From NCBI GenBank assembly GCA_051985675.1, contig JBPYFJ010000035.1, forward strand, positions 3,844 through 67,843: 64,000 nt of DNA, read 5' to 3'. The notes below the pieces were generated by a model that saw only the letters and a program-made list of their open reading frames with translations, made no database searches and was not told the DNA's origin. Below are positions 8,886 through 18,103 of the stretch, one piece after another (the stretch's first letter is position 1; every line of letters begins with the position of its first letter). Position numbers and translations under genes: made by a program. Source of the stretch: JAFAXD01 sp051985675. Lineage in GTDB: Bacteria; Pseudomonadota; Alphaproteobacteria; Rhizobiales; Xanthobacteraceae.

Positions 8886-10709
8886 TCACCCGCCGCGGTC
8901 GGGCTTCTGGGCGGCAATCGCCGCCGCGACGCCGGGGGAATAACCGGGCTCGATGTGCACGTCGATCACCGCAACTTCGCCGGCGTCAACCGCCGCGATC
9001 GCTTCCGCATAGACCTTCGGCAGATCCGCGATCTCCTTGACCGGGCCAAAACCGCGCGCGCCCTGCGCCCGCGCCATGCCGGCGATGTCGGGATCCGGAT
9101 CGCTGATCCGCTGACCGATCCATTTGTTTTCCACCGGGCGGTTACGCATGCGGGCGACGCGCTCCTGGTGGACTTCGTCGTTGTAGAACGAGCGATTGTT
9201 GGCGATCACAAACAATAACGGGATGCGATAGTGCACGGCGGTCCAGACCGCGGTCACACCCATCAGGTAATCGCCGTCGCCGCAAATCGCGATCGGCAGG
9301 CGGCCGCTGCCTTTGAGCGCCAGCGCTGCGCCGACCGACATGCCGGGCCCGCCGCCAAGCCCGCCTCCGCCATCGGACCCGAGATAGTCGAGCGGATGGC
9401 GGAAATCCCACCAGCTGCCGGTCCAAGAAATTGGCAGATGGGTGAGGGAGACCGGCCGGTCGCCGACCGCCGCCTTGAGCGCGCTGGCGAGATGCGCCAA
9501 GGCCAACGGCCCCTGCGGGACCGATACCGGCGTGGGCTCGCGCACCGGCACCGGCTTCGTCCGCCGCGGGCCCAGTGCGGCGAGCAGCGCCTGCACCACG
9601 ACGTCCGTGTCCGCGGCGATCAGCAGATCCGCATAGGGCAGCGCCATGTAATCCATGCTCCACCCGTTGTGTACCTGATGGTCCATGGACACCTGGATGA
9701 TCGTCGCCGTCGGCGGTCCGCCAAGCGCCTTGAGGGTTCCGCCGAGATCGACCCAATCGAGGCTGAGGATGACGTCCGCCTCGCGCATCGCGGCGACCAG
9801 CTCGGCGTTGTGGAACGACGCGGGCGCGCCGACGTGCAGCGGATGATCGGTCGGGAAGGCGGCTCCGACGTGCAGGCTCGATGCAACGCGCGCCCCCAAG
9901 ACGTCGACCAGCGCGACGCGGCGATCCCAGGCGGCAACGTCGCGCGAGACACGTCCGACCAGAACGAGCGGGCGTTTGGCGCTCGTCAGAAGCTCGACCG
10001 CGCGCTGCACGAGATCGGGCGGTGCGCCCGTTGCCACTTGCGGTGTCAGGCGCGCGGTGTCGACCGGCGGCAGCGGCTCGGCGATCTTCGCCTCCTGCAG
10101 CTCCGCATCGAGGTTGACGTACACGGGCCCCTTGGGCGTGGTATTTGCAATCCAGCCGGCGCGCAGCACGGCTTCGCGGATCGCCGACGGCGACGCCGGT
10201 TGGTCGTCCCATTTCGTGTAGTTGCGCACCAGCGCCCCCTGGTCGCGCGCGGTGTGGATCCAATCGATCCAGGGACGGCGCTTGGCGGCGTCGACCGGCC
10301 CGGTGGCACCAAGCACGATCACCGGCATGCGGTCGCACCAGGCATTGAAGAACGCCATGGTGGCGTGCATCAGGCCGACGTTGGAATGCACCGCCGCCGC
10401 CATCGCCTTACCGGTCACCTTGGCGTAGCCATGGGCGATCGCGACCGCGGCCTCCTCATGCAGGCACAGCAACATCTGCGGCGTTGAATTTCCCAGGTAG
10501 TTGACCAGTGAATCGTGCAAGCCGCGAAAGCTCGCACCCGGATTGAGCGCGATATAGGGAACGTCGAGCGCGCGCAGGGCGTCAGCTGCGACGTCGCTAC
10601 CGAAGATCGGCGCGTTTACGCCGGCGGGGGTCGGCCGTTCCAGCGCGGCGGTATCGTTGGCAATCGGCGTCTTGCGGGCTGCGGCGCCGTCGCGTCTCGT
10701 GGTGGTCAT
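8886..10709 (-). CDS. Thiamine diphosphate-dependent enzyme (acetolactate synthase/decarboxylase family)
   Basis: 607 aa from ATG 10709, preceded by GGAAAG. Three-domain POX/AHAS-like architecture: N-terminal pyrimidine-binding domain with the activating glutamate in CLHEEAAVAIAHGYAKVTGK, a central domain (residues about 210-340), and a C-terminal diphosphate domain with the GDG...NN signature (CGDGDYLMG to ANNRSFYNDEVHQ). No regulatory subunit gene is nearby, so it is probably not the biosynthetic acetolactate synthase but a catabolic 2-oxoacid or related carboligase/decarboxylase. First gene of the operon with the ABC importer; substrate unknown. Confidence 0.8.
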   Translation of the reverse strand: MTTTRRDGAAARKTPIANDTAALERPTPAGVNAPIFGSDVAADALRALDVPYIALNPGASFRGLHDSLVNYLGNSTPQMLLCLHEEAAVAIAHGYAKVTGKAMAAAVHSNVGLMHATMAFFNAWCDRMPVIVLGATGPVDAAKRRPWIDWIHTARDQGALVRNYTKWDDQPASPSAIREAVLRAGWIANTTPKGPVYVNLDAELQEAKIAEPLPPVDTARLTPQVATGAPPDLVQRAVELLTSAKRPLVLVGRVSRDVAAWDRRVALVDVLGARVASSLHVGAAFPTDHPLHVGAPASFHNAELVAAMREADVILSLDWVDLGGTLKALGGPPTATIIQVSMDHQVHNGWSMDYMALPYADLLIAADTDVVVQALLAALGPRRTKPVPVREPTPVSVPQGPLALAHLASALKAAVGDRPVSLTHLPISWTGSWWDFRHPLDYLGSDGGGGLGGGPGMSVGAALALKGSGRLPIAICGDGDYLMGVTAVWTAVHYRIPLLFVIANNRSFYNDEVHQERVARMRNRPVENKWIGQRISDPDPDIAGMARAQGARGFGPVKEIADLPKVYAEAIAAVDAGEVAVIDVHIEPGYSPGVAAAIAAQKPDRGG

Positions 10710-10795
10710 CGGGGCTTTCCGGCGGATGAATGTCCGCCGAGTTAGAGCATTTTTTTCGCGCAAGTGGAAATCGGTTTCAGCGCCTTAACTGTACG

Positions 10796-12094
10796 TCAGG
10801 CGCCTTCCCGCAGCCGGGCCAGCACCTTGAGCCCTGGGTAGCCGTCGGCCGGATCCATGCCGACCTTGTGTTGATAGTTGCGCACCGCCTGCATGGTATC
10901 GCGGCCAACGCGCCCATCGGCTCCGCCGGTGTCGAAGCCCGCCGCGGTGAGCCGGCGCTGAATCTCCTGCACTTCCTCGACCGTCGGAACCCGTTCGCCA
11001 CCGGGGAACGGCTGGACGAACGGTCCGTCACCACGGATGCGGTCGGCGAGATAGCAGACCGCCAACGCATAGCTGAAGGCAGGATTGTAGCTTTTGACGG
11101 CCGCAAAGTTCTGTCCGATCAGAAACGCCGGGCCGCCGCGCACCGGCACCGTCAGGTGAACGCGGTCTTGCGGCCGGGCAAACGGCTTGCCGTCGGCCCG
11201 CACAACTCCACGCTCCTGCCATTGCTGATACGTGCGGGTGCCGCCGTCGGCGCCGCGTGCGCCGGGGAGTTTGACTTCGCAGCCCCAGGCTTCGCCGCGG
11301 CGGTAGTGCCCGCGCTCCACCAGAAAGCGCGCGGTGCCCGCGAAAGCGTCGTCGGGCTTGCCGAACGGGTTGATGCGGCCGTCATGATCGTAGTCGACAC
11401 CCATATTGAGCCAAACTTCCGGCATCCACTGGGTATGACCCATCGCGCCCGCCCACGAGCCGATCATGTCCTGTGGGGTAGCCCAGCCCCGATCGACGAT
11501 TTTCAGCGCGTTGATCAGTTCCTGCTCCCAATAAGCACGCCGGCGCGGCTCGCCATAGGCGAGCGCCGCCAGCGCAGGAATGACCGGGCGCATGTACTTC
11601 GGATTATCGACGACGTCGCCGTAGCTCGACTCGTTGCCCCACAACGAGAGCAGCAAGAATCGGTCGACGCCGTAGTCCTGCTCGACGCGTTCGAGCAGCG
11701 GTGCATATTGGCGAGCGCGCTCGCGGCCGATCCGCACCCGCAGGTCGGACACGCGGCGATTAAGGTACTGCCAGAGCTCCTCGGTAAACTCGTCTTGCCT
11801 AGCGACTAGCGCGTAAACGGCTGTGTCGGGTTTTATCCCGCTCATGACGCGCGTGTAGGTCGCTTCCGGCACGCCTCGCGCGATGGCTTTTGGCCGAAAC
11901 GTGATGACCCAACGCTCGAACCCCGTGCTTTGCGCGCGCGCTGCTCCGCTCGCGAGCATCGCTATCGCGCTCACTCCGACGTGAAGAAATGATCTCCGAC
12001 TTGGGCAGGCTGGCAATTTTGAGCCGTTCGTTGATGCCACCGGATTTGTCCCGGCCGACCCGGTGGTCGTCGTCACTCCCGGAGAGGCTAGCAT
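10796..12094 (-). CDS. Lytic murein transglycosylase (MltB-like, SLT_2 + peptidoglycan-binding domain)
   Basis: The catalytic domain shows the family glutamate in SLWGNESSYGDVVDN and GAMGHTQWMPEVW; the C-terminal 70 residues (TVEEVQEIQRRLTAAGFDTGG to LKVLARLREGA) are a PG_binding_1 domain. A textbook Tat motif, SRRSFLHVG, followed by a hydrophobic stretch and ARAQ marks export. The start is uncertain: ATG 12121, ATG 12094 and TTG 12016 are in frame, none with a strong ribosome binding site; TTG 12016 would place the Tat motif near the N-terminus. Cleaves glycan strands to anhydro-muropeptides. The 5' part overlaps the M23 gene in another frame on the same strand. Confidence 0.85.
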   Translation of the reverse strand: MLASPGVTTTTGSAGTNPVASTNGSKLPACPSRRSFLHVGVSAIAMLASGAARAQSTGFERWVITFRPKAIARGVPEATYTRVMSGIKPDTAVYALVARQDEFTEELWQYLNRRVSDLRVRIGRERARQYAPLLERVEQDYGVDRFLLLSLWGNESSYGDVVDNPKYMRPVIPALAALAYGEPRRRAYWEQELINALKIVDRGWATPQDMIGSWAGAMGHTQWMPEVWLNMGVDYDHDGRINPFGKPDDAFAGTARFLVERGHYRRGEAWGCEVKLPGARGADGGTRTYQQWQERGVVRADGKPFARPQDRVHLTVPVRGGPAFLIGQNFAAVKSYNPAFSYALAVCYLADRIRGDGPFVQPFPGGERVPTVEEVQEIQRRLTAAGFDTGGADGRVGRDTMQAVRNYQHKVGMDPADGYPGLKVLARLREGA

Positions 12095-13700
12095 GGGCCT
12101 GAACGATGTCGAGCGGCGCACCGGCCGCCGCCTGCGCCTGCGTCACTGCCTCTGCGACCGCCGCAGCCGTCAGGCTCGGCTCAAGCTCCTCCTTGATTTC
12201 GCGGCCGCGCGCGCCGAGCAGCCGCTCATAGGCCGCGACCAGCGTCATGTAGGGATTGACGAAGGTCCAACCGTATTTGGTGAGCACCTGGGTATCGAAA
12301 TGCAGATGATAAGTGGTGCCGAATTCGCGCCGATCGAACGTTCCGACCTTGCCGATCAACTCGCCCTCGTGCACCGCGCGTCCGCTCAGCACACTGTCCG
12401 CATCGAGCATTTTCGGGTTCATGTGCAGGTACCGGAATCGGATGTGTTCACCCGCAACATTGACGAACAGGTAGGTCAGTTCGCGCCCAGCGCCGCGCAG
12501 GATCATGCCGTCGCGGACGGCCGCCACATCATCCAGGTAGGGCAGGCAGCGGTCGCCGCCTTCGTTGCGGAGCTTGCAGGTTGTGGGCCGGATGTCCTGG
12601 CCCTGATGGCCATGGCCGCCCGAACATTGGCCAACCAGGAACGAGCGATGTTCGCAGAAGTTGTCGCGCCAGGGATACGAGCGATTCTCCGCAACCGATT
12701 CGTCGAACACAAGCGGCTTGCCGTTGACGCGGCAGCGATAAGGCGCGCCCTTGGCGCCTGATCGCGATGAGCGTCCGGTGTGGTCGCAATCGCCCCAGTT
12801 GAGGAACGACTGGGAGTTTGCATAAGCCGGAGCCTGCGCGAGCGGAAACCGGATTTTGGCATAGACCGTGTAGTCGACGACGCCATCGCGGCCGCGAAAC
12901 CCGGTGTTCGGTAGCAGCCGGCCCGGCGAATTGTAGGTGAAAGCCGGCGACGTGTCGGTCGGGCGATCAATCGTACCCGCGCTCTCGGACGCAGCCTGTG
13001 GCGTGCCGCCGACCAGCTGCAATGACTTGGTGAAACCGGTCAGAAGCTGATCGGCCGCCGTGCAGGACAATCTGCGGCCACGGCTCGGGCCGTCATAACA
13101 CTCCGTCGACACCACATATGTCACCCCGAAGCGCACAAACGCAAACCGCAGATGATGTTCAAGAAAGATCCGGCGAATCCCGGGAAATTGTGCGGCGAGT
13201 TCCTTATCCTTCACGGGTTCATCGGTTGCCAGCCGAGGCTCATTGAGCTCGTAGAGCAGCAGCGATCCCGAAATCAGGACCCCGACATCGCGACGCGCGT
13301 CGGTGCCGTCGGACCCCGGCCGGTGCACGGCAAACGATGCATCGAATCCGGAAGGGCCGGTCATCAGGAACGTCAATCGCGGTCCGGCATTGCCATCGTC
13401 GTTGCGCGCGTCCCCATCAGCGGGCGCGGGCAACAGCGCCGCTGCGTCGATCGGAAGCAGAACCGGCACCCCGCTCTGCGGGATTGCCGGATACGCCCGC
13501 GCGGCCGCCTTGTTCAACTGGGTCAGCGCGGATGCGTCGGGATCGGCGAGCAGAGGGCGCAATGCCTCGCTACTTCCGATCTCGCCCTGCACGGCGTCCC
13601 AGTCGACCGGCGCCACGGCAACACGCGGCGGAAGCATATCCTGCGCGCAGGCTGTTCCCAGCACGCACGCAAGCAGCAACCCAGCCGACGTTCCCCGCAT
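11799..13700 (-). CDS. M23-family metallopeptidase-like exported protein with extended 3' end
   Basis: Starts at ATG 13700 (AGGGGAG upstream) with a Sec-type signal ending ACAQ. The C-terminal half carries the LytM/M23 motifs GHGHQGQDIRP (HxxxD), RFRYLHMNP and YHLHFDTQ, so a periplasmic peptidoglycan endopeptidase or an inactive LytM regulator is likely. The real domain ends near NPYMTLVAAYERLLGARGREI, about position 12220. The last 80 or so residues are rich in Arg, Ser and His and lie over the transglycosylase N-terminus in another frame, as if the native stop was lost. Both cell-wall genes could be co-transcribed. Confidence 0.75.
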   Translation of the reverse strand: MRGTSAGLLLACVLGTACAQDMLPPRVAVAPVDWDAVQGEIGSSEALRPLLADPDASALTQLNKAAARAYPAIPQSGVPVLLPIDAAALLPAPADGDARNDDGNAGPRLTFLMTGPSGFDASFAVHRPGSDGTDARRDVGVLISGSLLLYELNEPRLATDEPVKDKELAAQFPGIRRIFLEHHLRFAFVRFGVTYVVSTECYDGPSRGRRLSCTAADQLLTGFTKSLQLVGGTPQAASESAGTIDRPTDTSPAFTYNSPGRLLPNTGFRGRDGVVDYTVYAKIRFPLAQAPAYANSQSFLNWGDCDHTGRSSRSGAKGAPYRCRVNGKPLVFDESVAENRSYPWRDNFCEHRSFLVGQCSGGHGHQGQDIRPTTCKLRNEGGDRCLPYLDDVAAVRDGMILRGAGRELTYLFVNVAGEHIRFRYLHMNPKMLDADSVLSGRAVHEGELIGKVGTFDRREFGTTYHLHFDTQVLTKYGWTFVNPYMTLVAAYERLLGARGREIKEELEPSLTAAAVAEAVTQAQAAAGAPLDIVQAHASLSGSDDDHRVGRDKSGGINERLKIASLPKSEIISSRRSERDSDARERSSARAKHGVRALGHHVSAKSHRARRAGSDLHARHERDKTRHSRLRASR

Positions 13701-13900
13701 CCAGATCTCCCCTCGTGCACGCAATTACTCGGCAACCGTTCCGACTATCGTGGAATCGTTTGGTTCTGCCAAGTCGCTATCGCGCCTCGAGCGCTGCCGG
13801 CAGGGTGCGCGACGGGCTTGTGAACACCATTTGGGACAATCACATGGGGTGGTGTAATCTTGGGGCGAGGGTCGACGTTTGAGTTGGCAGGAACAGCGCA

Positions 13901-14875
13901 ATGCCTTCTGCGAGCAACTGGGAATTTCCCCCATCGGTTCAGCCGAAGCCCGGAGACTATGCTTTCGATCTTGATCAGGCCTTGAATGCGGTCGTCGGAT
14001 TGAGCGCCGTCATCCCGGCGGACGCGTTTACAGCCGAAATTCTGGGCACCGAGCGTGCCGGGAACGGAGTCCTGATTCGCAACAATGTCGTACTGACCAT
14101 CGGATATCTCATCACCGAAGCCGAGGCGATCTGGCTGACGCTGTTCGATGGGCGAGCCGTGCCGGGCACCGTGCTGGCTTACGATCAGGAGACGGGCTTT
14201 GGCCTCGTGCAGGCGCTCGCGCGGCTCGATGTTCCGCCCCTGCTGCTCGGCAGTTCCGGCCAGGCACGCGTCGGGGACGCAGTGGTGATCGCCGGGGCCG
14301 GGGGGCGCAAGCACTCGCTGGCCGCGCGCATCGTCAGCAAGCAGGAATATGCCGGCTATTGGGAATACGTGCTGGACGAGGCCATTTTCACGACGCCGGC
14401 GCACCCGAATTGGGGCGGAACCGCCGTCATCGGTGCGAGCGGCGAACTGATCGGGGTCGGATCGCTGCAGTTGCAGCAGGCGCAGGGTGCCGGCACTGCC
14501 GGGCATCTCAACATGAGCGTCCCGATCGATCTGCTCAAGCCGATTTTGGACGACCTGATGACCATGGGGAGACCGAATCATCCGCCACGACCGTGGCTCG
14601 GACTGTACGCCACCGAGGTGGAGGACAAGCTCGTCATCGCTGGCCTTGCCAAGAGCGGCCCGGCCGCGCGCGCGAACCTGCGCGTCGGCGACATGGTGCT
14701 CGCGGTTGCGGGAACCAAGGTCGATTCGCTCGGGGGCCTGTTTCGCCAGATCTGGTCCGTCGGCCAGGCGGGCGTCGAGGTGCCCTTTACGATCTACCGC
14801 GACGGCCGCACGTTTGAAGCAAAGGTCACGTCGGCCGATCGCAGCCGCCTGCTGAAAGGGCCAAGCCTGCATTGA
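13901..14875 (+). CDS. HtrA-like PDZ protein without catalytic triad (pseudoprotease)
   Basis: 324 aa. Trypsin-like beta barrel about residues 25-220 followed by a PDZ domain (about 230-312, PWLGLYATEV to FTIYRDGRTFEA). Alignment by eye with HtrA/DegP: TNAHV becomes TIGYL (His to Tyr69), the TDLAVL aspartate becomes Gly99 (ETGFGLV), and GNSGGP becomes NWGGT (Ser to Trp171). All three catalytic positions are lost, yet the fold-defining glycines and the VGDAVVIAG strand remain. No signal peptide is visible, so it may be cytosolic. Likely a binding or scaffolding protein. AGGAAC precedes the start. Confidence 0.8.
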   Translation: MPSASNWEFPPSVQPKPGDYAFDLDQALNAVVGLSAVIPADAFTAEILGTERAGNGVLIRNNVVLTIGYLITEAEAIWLTLFDGRAVPGTVLAYDQETGFGLVQALARLDVPPLLLGSSGQARVGDAVVIAGAGGRKHSLAARIVSKQEYAGYWEYVLDEAIFTTPAHPNWGGTAVIGASGELIGVGSLQLQQAQGAGTAGHLNMSVPIDLLKPILDDLMTMGRPNHPPRPWLGLYATEVEDKLVIAGLAKSGPAARANLRVGDMVLAVAGTKVDSLGGLFRQIWSVGQAGVEVPFTIYRDGRTFEAKVTSADRSRLLKGPSLH

Positions 14876-14937
14876 TGGGGTGAGCTGCTGGCTCATCGTT
14901 TGACACGCGCGGCAGCAATGCCGCCGAGAGGACACCA

Positions 14938-15915
14938 ATGACACACCGCAACTCTATCCGGACATCGATCGCGTTAGTGGCCGCGGTCGCGCTCGGCGTG
15001 ATGGCCAGCGCGGCCAGCGCACAGGACTATCCGACCCGCCCCATGCGCGTCCTCATCGGTTTCCCGGCTGGCAGCGGCGCCGATATTTTGGGCCGCTACT
15101 TCACAACCAAGCTCGCAGAATTGTCCGGCCAATCAGTGATTGTCGAGAACAAGCCCGGGGCCAACGCCAATATCGCGCTCAGCCTCGTCGCCACCGCCAA
15201 ACCGGACGGCTACACCATTCTGTTTGCCGCAAACTCGAACATGGCCGGCAGCCGCTTCCTGTTCAAGGAATTGTCGTTCGACACGCTCAAGGATTTCGTG
15301 CCGGCCGCGTCGTTTGCGAGGATTGCGTTCGTCATGACGGTCGGCGCCAGTTCACCGATCAAAAGCATCGCGGAGCTCACCGCGTACCTGAAGTCGCATC
15401 AACACAATCGCTACGGTGTCACCAATCAGACCGCGATCCTGGCGACCGAGTACTACAAACAGCTCGTCGGGGTCGAGGCGACCCAGGTGCAATATCGAAC
15501 CGCCCCGGAGGCGCTGCCGGACGTGGTCAACGGCACCCTGGACTTCATCATCATGGACGGGACCTTCGCCGTAGGCCCGATCAAGCAGGGGAAAATCCGC
15601 GCATTGGCGGTGACGACGGCGCAACGCATTCCGACGCTGCCCGATACCCCGACGATGATGGAAGCAGGCGTACCCAACTATGAGTTCGCCCCGTGGTGGG
15701 CAGCCTACCCGCCGGCCGGGACACCGCCCGCAATCGTTGCCAAGCTGGGCGCTTGGTTCAATCAGATCGATCGCATGGATGAGACCAAGGCTTTCCTGGA
15801 GCGCATCGCGTCGGTCCCGATGACTGATGATTCCAAGGCCGCAGACGAACGGCTCAAACGCGACATCGAGCTGTGGGCGCCTTTGGTCAAGGCGGCAAAA
15901 ATCGAGCCGCAATGA
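14938..15915 (+). CDS. Bug/TctC-family periplasmic solute-binding protein
   Basis: 325 aa with a Sec signal ending ASAQ. Bug-family hallmarks: QDYPTRPMRVLIGFPAGSG, GRYFTTKLAELSGQSVIVENKPGA, LVATAKPDGYTILFA and FAPWWAAYPPAGTP. These proteins capture carboxylates for tripartite tricarboxylate transporters, but the TctA/TctB membrane genes are not nearby, which is common for this expanded family. GAGAGGA precedes the ATG. Ligand unknown. Confidence 0.85.
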   Translation: MTHRNSIRTSIALVAAVALGVMASAASAQDYPTRPMRVLIGFPAGSGADILGRYFTTKLAELSGQSVIVENKPGANANIALSLVATAKPDGYTILFAANSNMAGSRFLFKELSFDTLKDFVPAASFARIAFVMTVGASSPIKSIAELTAYLKSHQHNRYGVTNQTAILATEYYKQLVGVEATQVQYRTAPEALPDVVNGTLDFIIMDGTFAVGPIKQGKIRALAVTTAQRIPTLPDTPTMMEAGVPNYEFAPWWAAYPPAGTPPAIVAKLGAWFNQIDRMDETKAFLERIASVPMTDDSKAADERLKRDIELWAPLVKAAKIEPQ

Positions 15916-15928
15916 CCCAAGTTCGGTG

Positions 15929-16906
15929 CTAGTGCGGCGCGAACGGAATCCCGCGCTCACTCTCGATGATGGAGATCAGTCCGACGAACGCCGGATCGGG
16001 GTGGACGATCACGCTCGTCGGGATCGCTTCGAGATAGGCGCGGACGCGACCCTTGCCTTCGAAGCGCGCGCGAAACTCCGATTGCACGAGGTAATGCGCG
16101 ATGCGAGGCACGATGCCGCCCGCTAGGCATACGCCGCCGCGCGCGCGAAACAGCAGCGCGAGATCGCCGGCTACGGTGCCGAGCATCGCGCAAAACATGT
16201 CGAGCGTCGCCTTGCTCACCGGGCAGGTGCCCGCCAGCGCCGCCCGCGTGATCTCGGCGGCGCTTCGGTCCGGAACATCGGCGCCGTCAAGCTCGGCAAT
16301 CGCGCGGTAGAGATTCTGCAGGCCGGGGCCCGACAGCACGCGCTCGGCCGATACGCGCCCAAACGTCCGGCGCAAGAGCCCGATGACAGCATCCTCTCGA
16401 TCGGAATTGCCGGGCAGGTTAGCGTGACCGCCTTCGCTCGGGATAACGAGTCCTCCTGCGCTTGGCAAAAACGCCGCGATGCCAAATCCCGTGCCTGCGC
16501 CGGTCACGACCATGGGCGCGTTTGGCTGGGCGTGCCCGCCCCCGATCGTTAACAGGTCGTTCGACGCAAGCCGGCGCAGCGACCACGCGATCGCTTCAAA
16601 ATCGTTGAGCAGCCGCACGCTCGCAAACCCCACGCGCGACTGCACGGTCGCTGCGTCGATCATCCATCCGCTGTTGACGTTTTCGCATCGGCCGTTTTCG
16701 ACCGGACCGGCGACAGCGAGAAACGCCGAGGTGATCCGGTCGCGCCGATCCTGGCGCGAGACAAATGCCGTAACGGCTTCCGGCAGGTCCGTGTAGGCCG
16801 CGACCTCGAGGCGTTCGACCGGGCCAAGCTTGGCGCCAGCGTAGATCGCGAGCCGAACGTGCGTGCCGCCAATGTCACCGAGCAGAATCGGGTCGTGGTC
16901 GGCCAT
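15929..16906 (-). CDS. glk: Glucokinase
   Basis: 325 aa from ATG 16906 (MADHDPILLGD); the upstream ATG adds 15 residues with no family match. Phosphate-binding motif LLGDIGGTHVRLA, sugar-binding and catalytic segment LLNDFEAIAWSL (Asp as base), TGAGTGFGIA and SEGGHANLPG match the bacterial Glk family. Phosphorylates glucose to glucose 6-phosphate with ATP in the cytosol. It is a single gene between convergent and co-directional neighbours of unrelated function. Confidence 0.85.
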   Translation of the reverse strand: MADHDPILLGDIGGTHVRLAIYAGAKLGPVERLEVAAYTDLPEAVTAFVSRQDRRDRITSAFLAVAGPVENGRCENVNSGWMIDAATVQSRVGFASVRLLNDFEAIAWSLRRLASNDLLTIGGGHAQPNAPMVVTGAGTGFGIAAFLPSAGGLVIPSEGGHANLPGNSDREDAVIGLLRRTFGRVSAERVLSGPGLQNLYRAIAELDGADVPDRSAAEITRAALAGTCPVSKATLDMFCAMLGTVAGDLALLFRARGGVCLAGGIVPRIAHYLVQSEFRARFEGKGRVRAYLEAIPTSVIVHPDPAFVGLISIIESERGIPFAPH

Positions 16907-17059
16907 CGATTCTGATCGCTTCGCTTCGGAGCGGACGGGGCCAACGATCATTGCGTGCTGGGTGCTCGAGGTTAATGACGTCTGTTTTGTGACACCGAAT
17001 CAAAGCATTGGCGAATTCACTTGCTCCAGTATCTCAGCGGCCATTGGCGCAGGCAACCC

Positions 17060-17950
17060 CTAGGCCACTGACGCCACAAACGCGCGCACCACAGAACCGA
17101 CGTCATCCTGCGCAGTACCAAAGCTCATCACGGTCGAAACGTGATTATGGCCGGCAAAATAGGCAAGCTTTGGGCTTTTGCCGTTGCGCAACGTCACGGC
17201 CCGCGCGAGCTCATAGGTCGGCACCGCCAGGAACGCCGGATCGTATTCCGCAACCGAGAGGAGAAGCGGCGTGCGGTTCTTGCCCACATGCGTGAGCGGC
17301 GAGCGTTCCGCATATTTTGCCGGATCGCTTCCCAGATAGGCCTTCAGGTTGGGGCGCAGCTCGCCCGCGAACGCGTATGGACCGCTCATCAGGATGCCGG
17401 CCGCAACACCCGGCTGTCCGGACGGTTGAAAGGACGTGTCGAACAAATAACCCGCCGCGTGGGTCGCGCCGGCCGATTGGCCGAACAGAACGATGCGATC
17501 GGGATTGCCGCCGAATGACTTTGCGTTGGCCCGCGTCCACGCGACGACGCTCCCGACGTCCTGCGAGCCAGCGGGCCACGGGTGCGCGGGCGCCAGGCGA
17601 TAGTTCGCCACGATCGTGAGGATGCCGTGTCCGGCGAAGTAGTTGCCGAGATTGACGTAGAACACGCCGTCACCATTCTTGTCGCCGCCGACGAACCCGC
17701 CGCCCGGGATATAGACCAACACGTGATCCGCCGACCCTGCGGGCTGATAGACATCAAGCTTCTGGCGCGCGTCGGTCCCGTAGGCGACATCGGTGGTCAC
17801 CTTGACCCGTGTCGAGGGCTTGTCGATCAACGGCGCATAGAGGGCCCGGGTCGCCTCCAGTATCTCGGGATCGAAGTTCGGACCCATCGAAGCGACCTTG
17901 CGGCGCAGATCCGTCAAATCGCCCGGTGACCCTTTGACTTGATCGAGCAT
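17060..17950 (-). CDS. Alpha/beta hydrolase (BD-FAE / esterase-like)
   Basis: 296 aa with strong GAGGGAG upstream and no signal peptide. Oxyanion segment VYIPGGGFVGGDKNG (the usual HGGG is PGGG), nucleophile elbow LFGQSAGATHAAGY, and a C-terminal FAGHNHVSTVM that should hold the catalytic histidine. The fold resembles kynurenine formamidase or carboxylesterases of the HSL-like group. Substrate not deducible. Confidence 0.75.
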   Translation of the reverse strand: MLDQVKGSPGDLTDLRRKVASMGPNFDPEILEATRALYAPLIDKPSTRVKVTTDVAYGTDARQKLDVYQPAGSADHVLVYIPGGGFVGGDKNGDGVFYVNLGNYFAGHGILTIVANYRLAPAHPWPAGSQDVGSVVAWTRANAKSFGGNPDRIVLFGQSAGATHAAGYLFDTSFQPSGQPGVAAGILMSGPYAFAGELRPNLKAYLGSDPAKYAERSPLTHVGKNRTPLLLSVAEYDPAFLAVPTYELARAVTLRNGKSPKLAYFAGHNHVSTVMSFGTAQDDVGSVVRAFVASVA

Positions 17951-18103
17951 GCTTCACTCCCTCAGCGCCTAACGTCCTGTTTCAAAGCAACGCCGCCATG
18001 CGCGATTTTCGCGCCACGATAGACTTGCGTCAACGCGCGCCCGCGATATCACTCGATAGCCTACGACAGACCAGATCGTCATTAAAAACAGAGCATATGA
18101 TCC

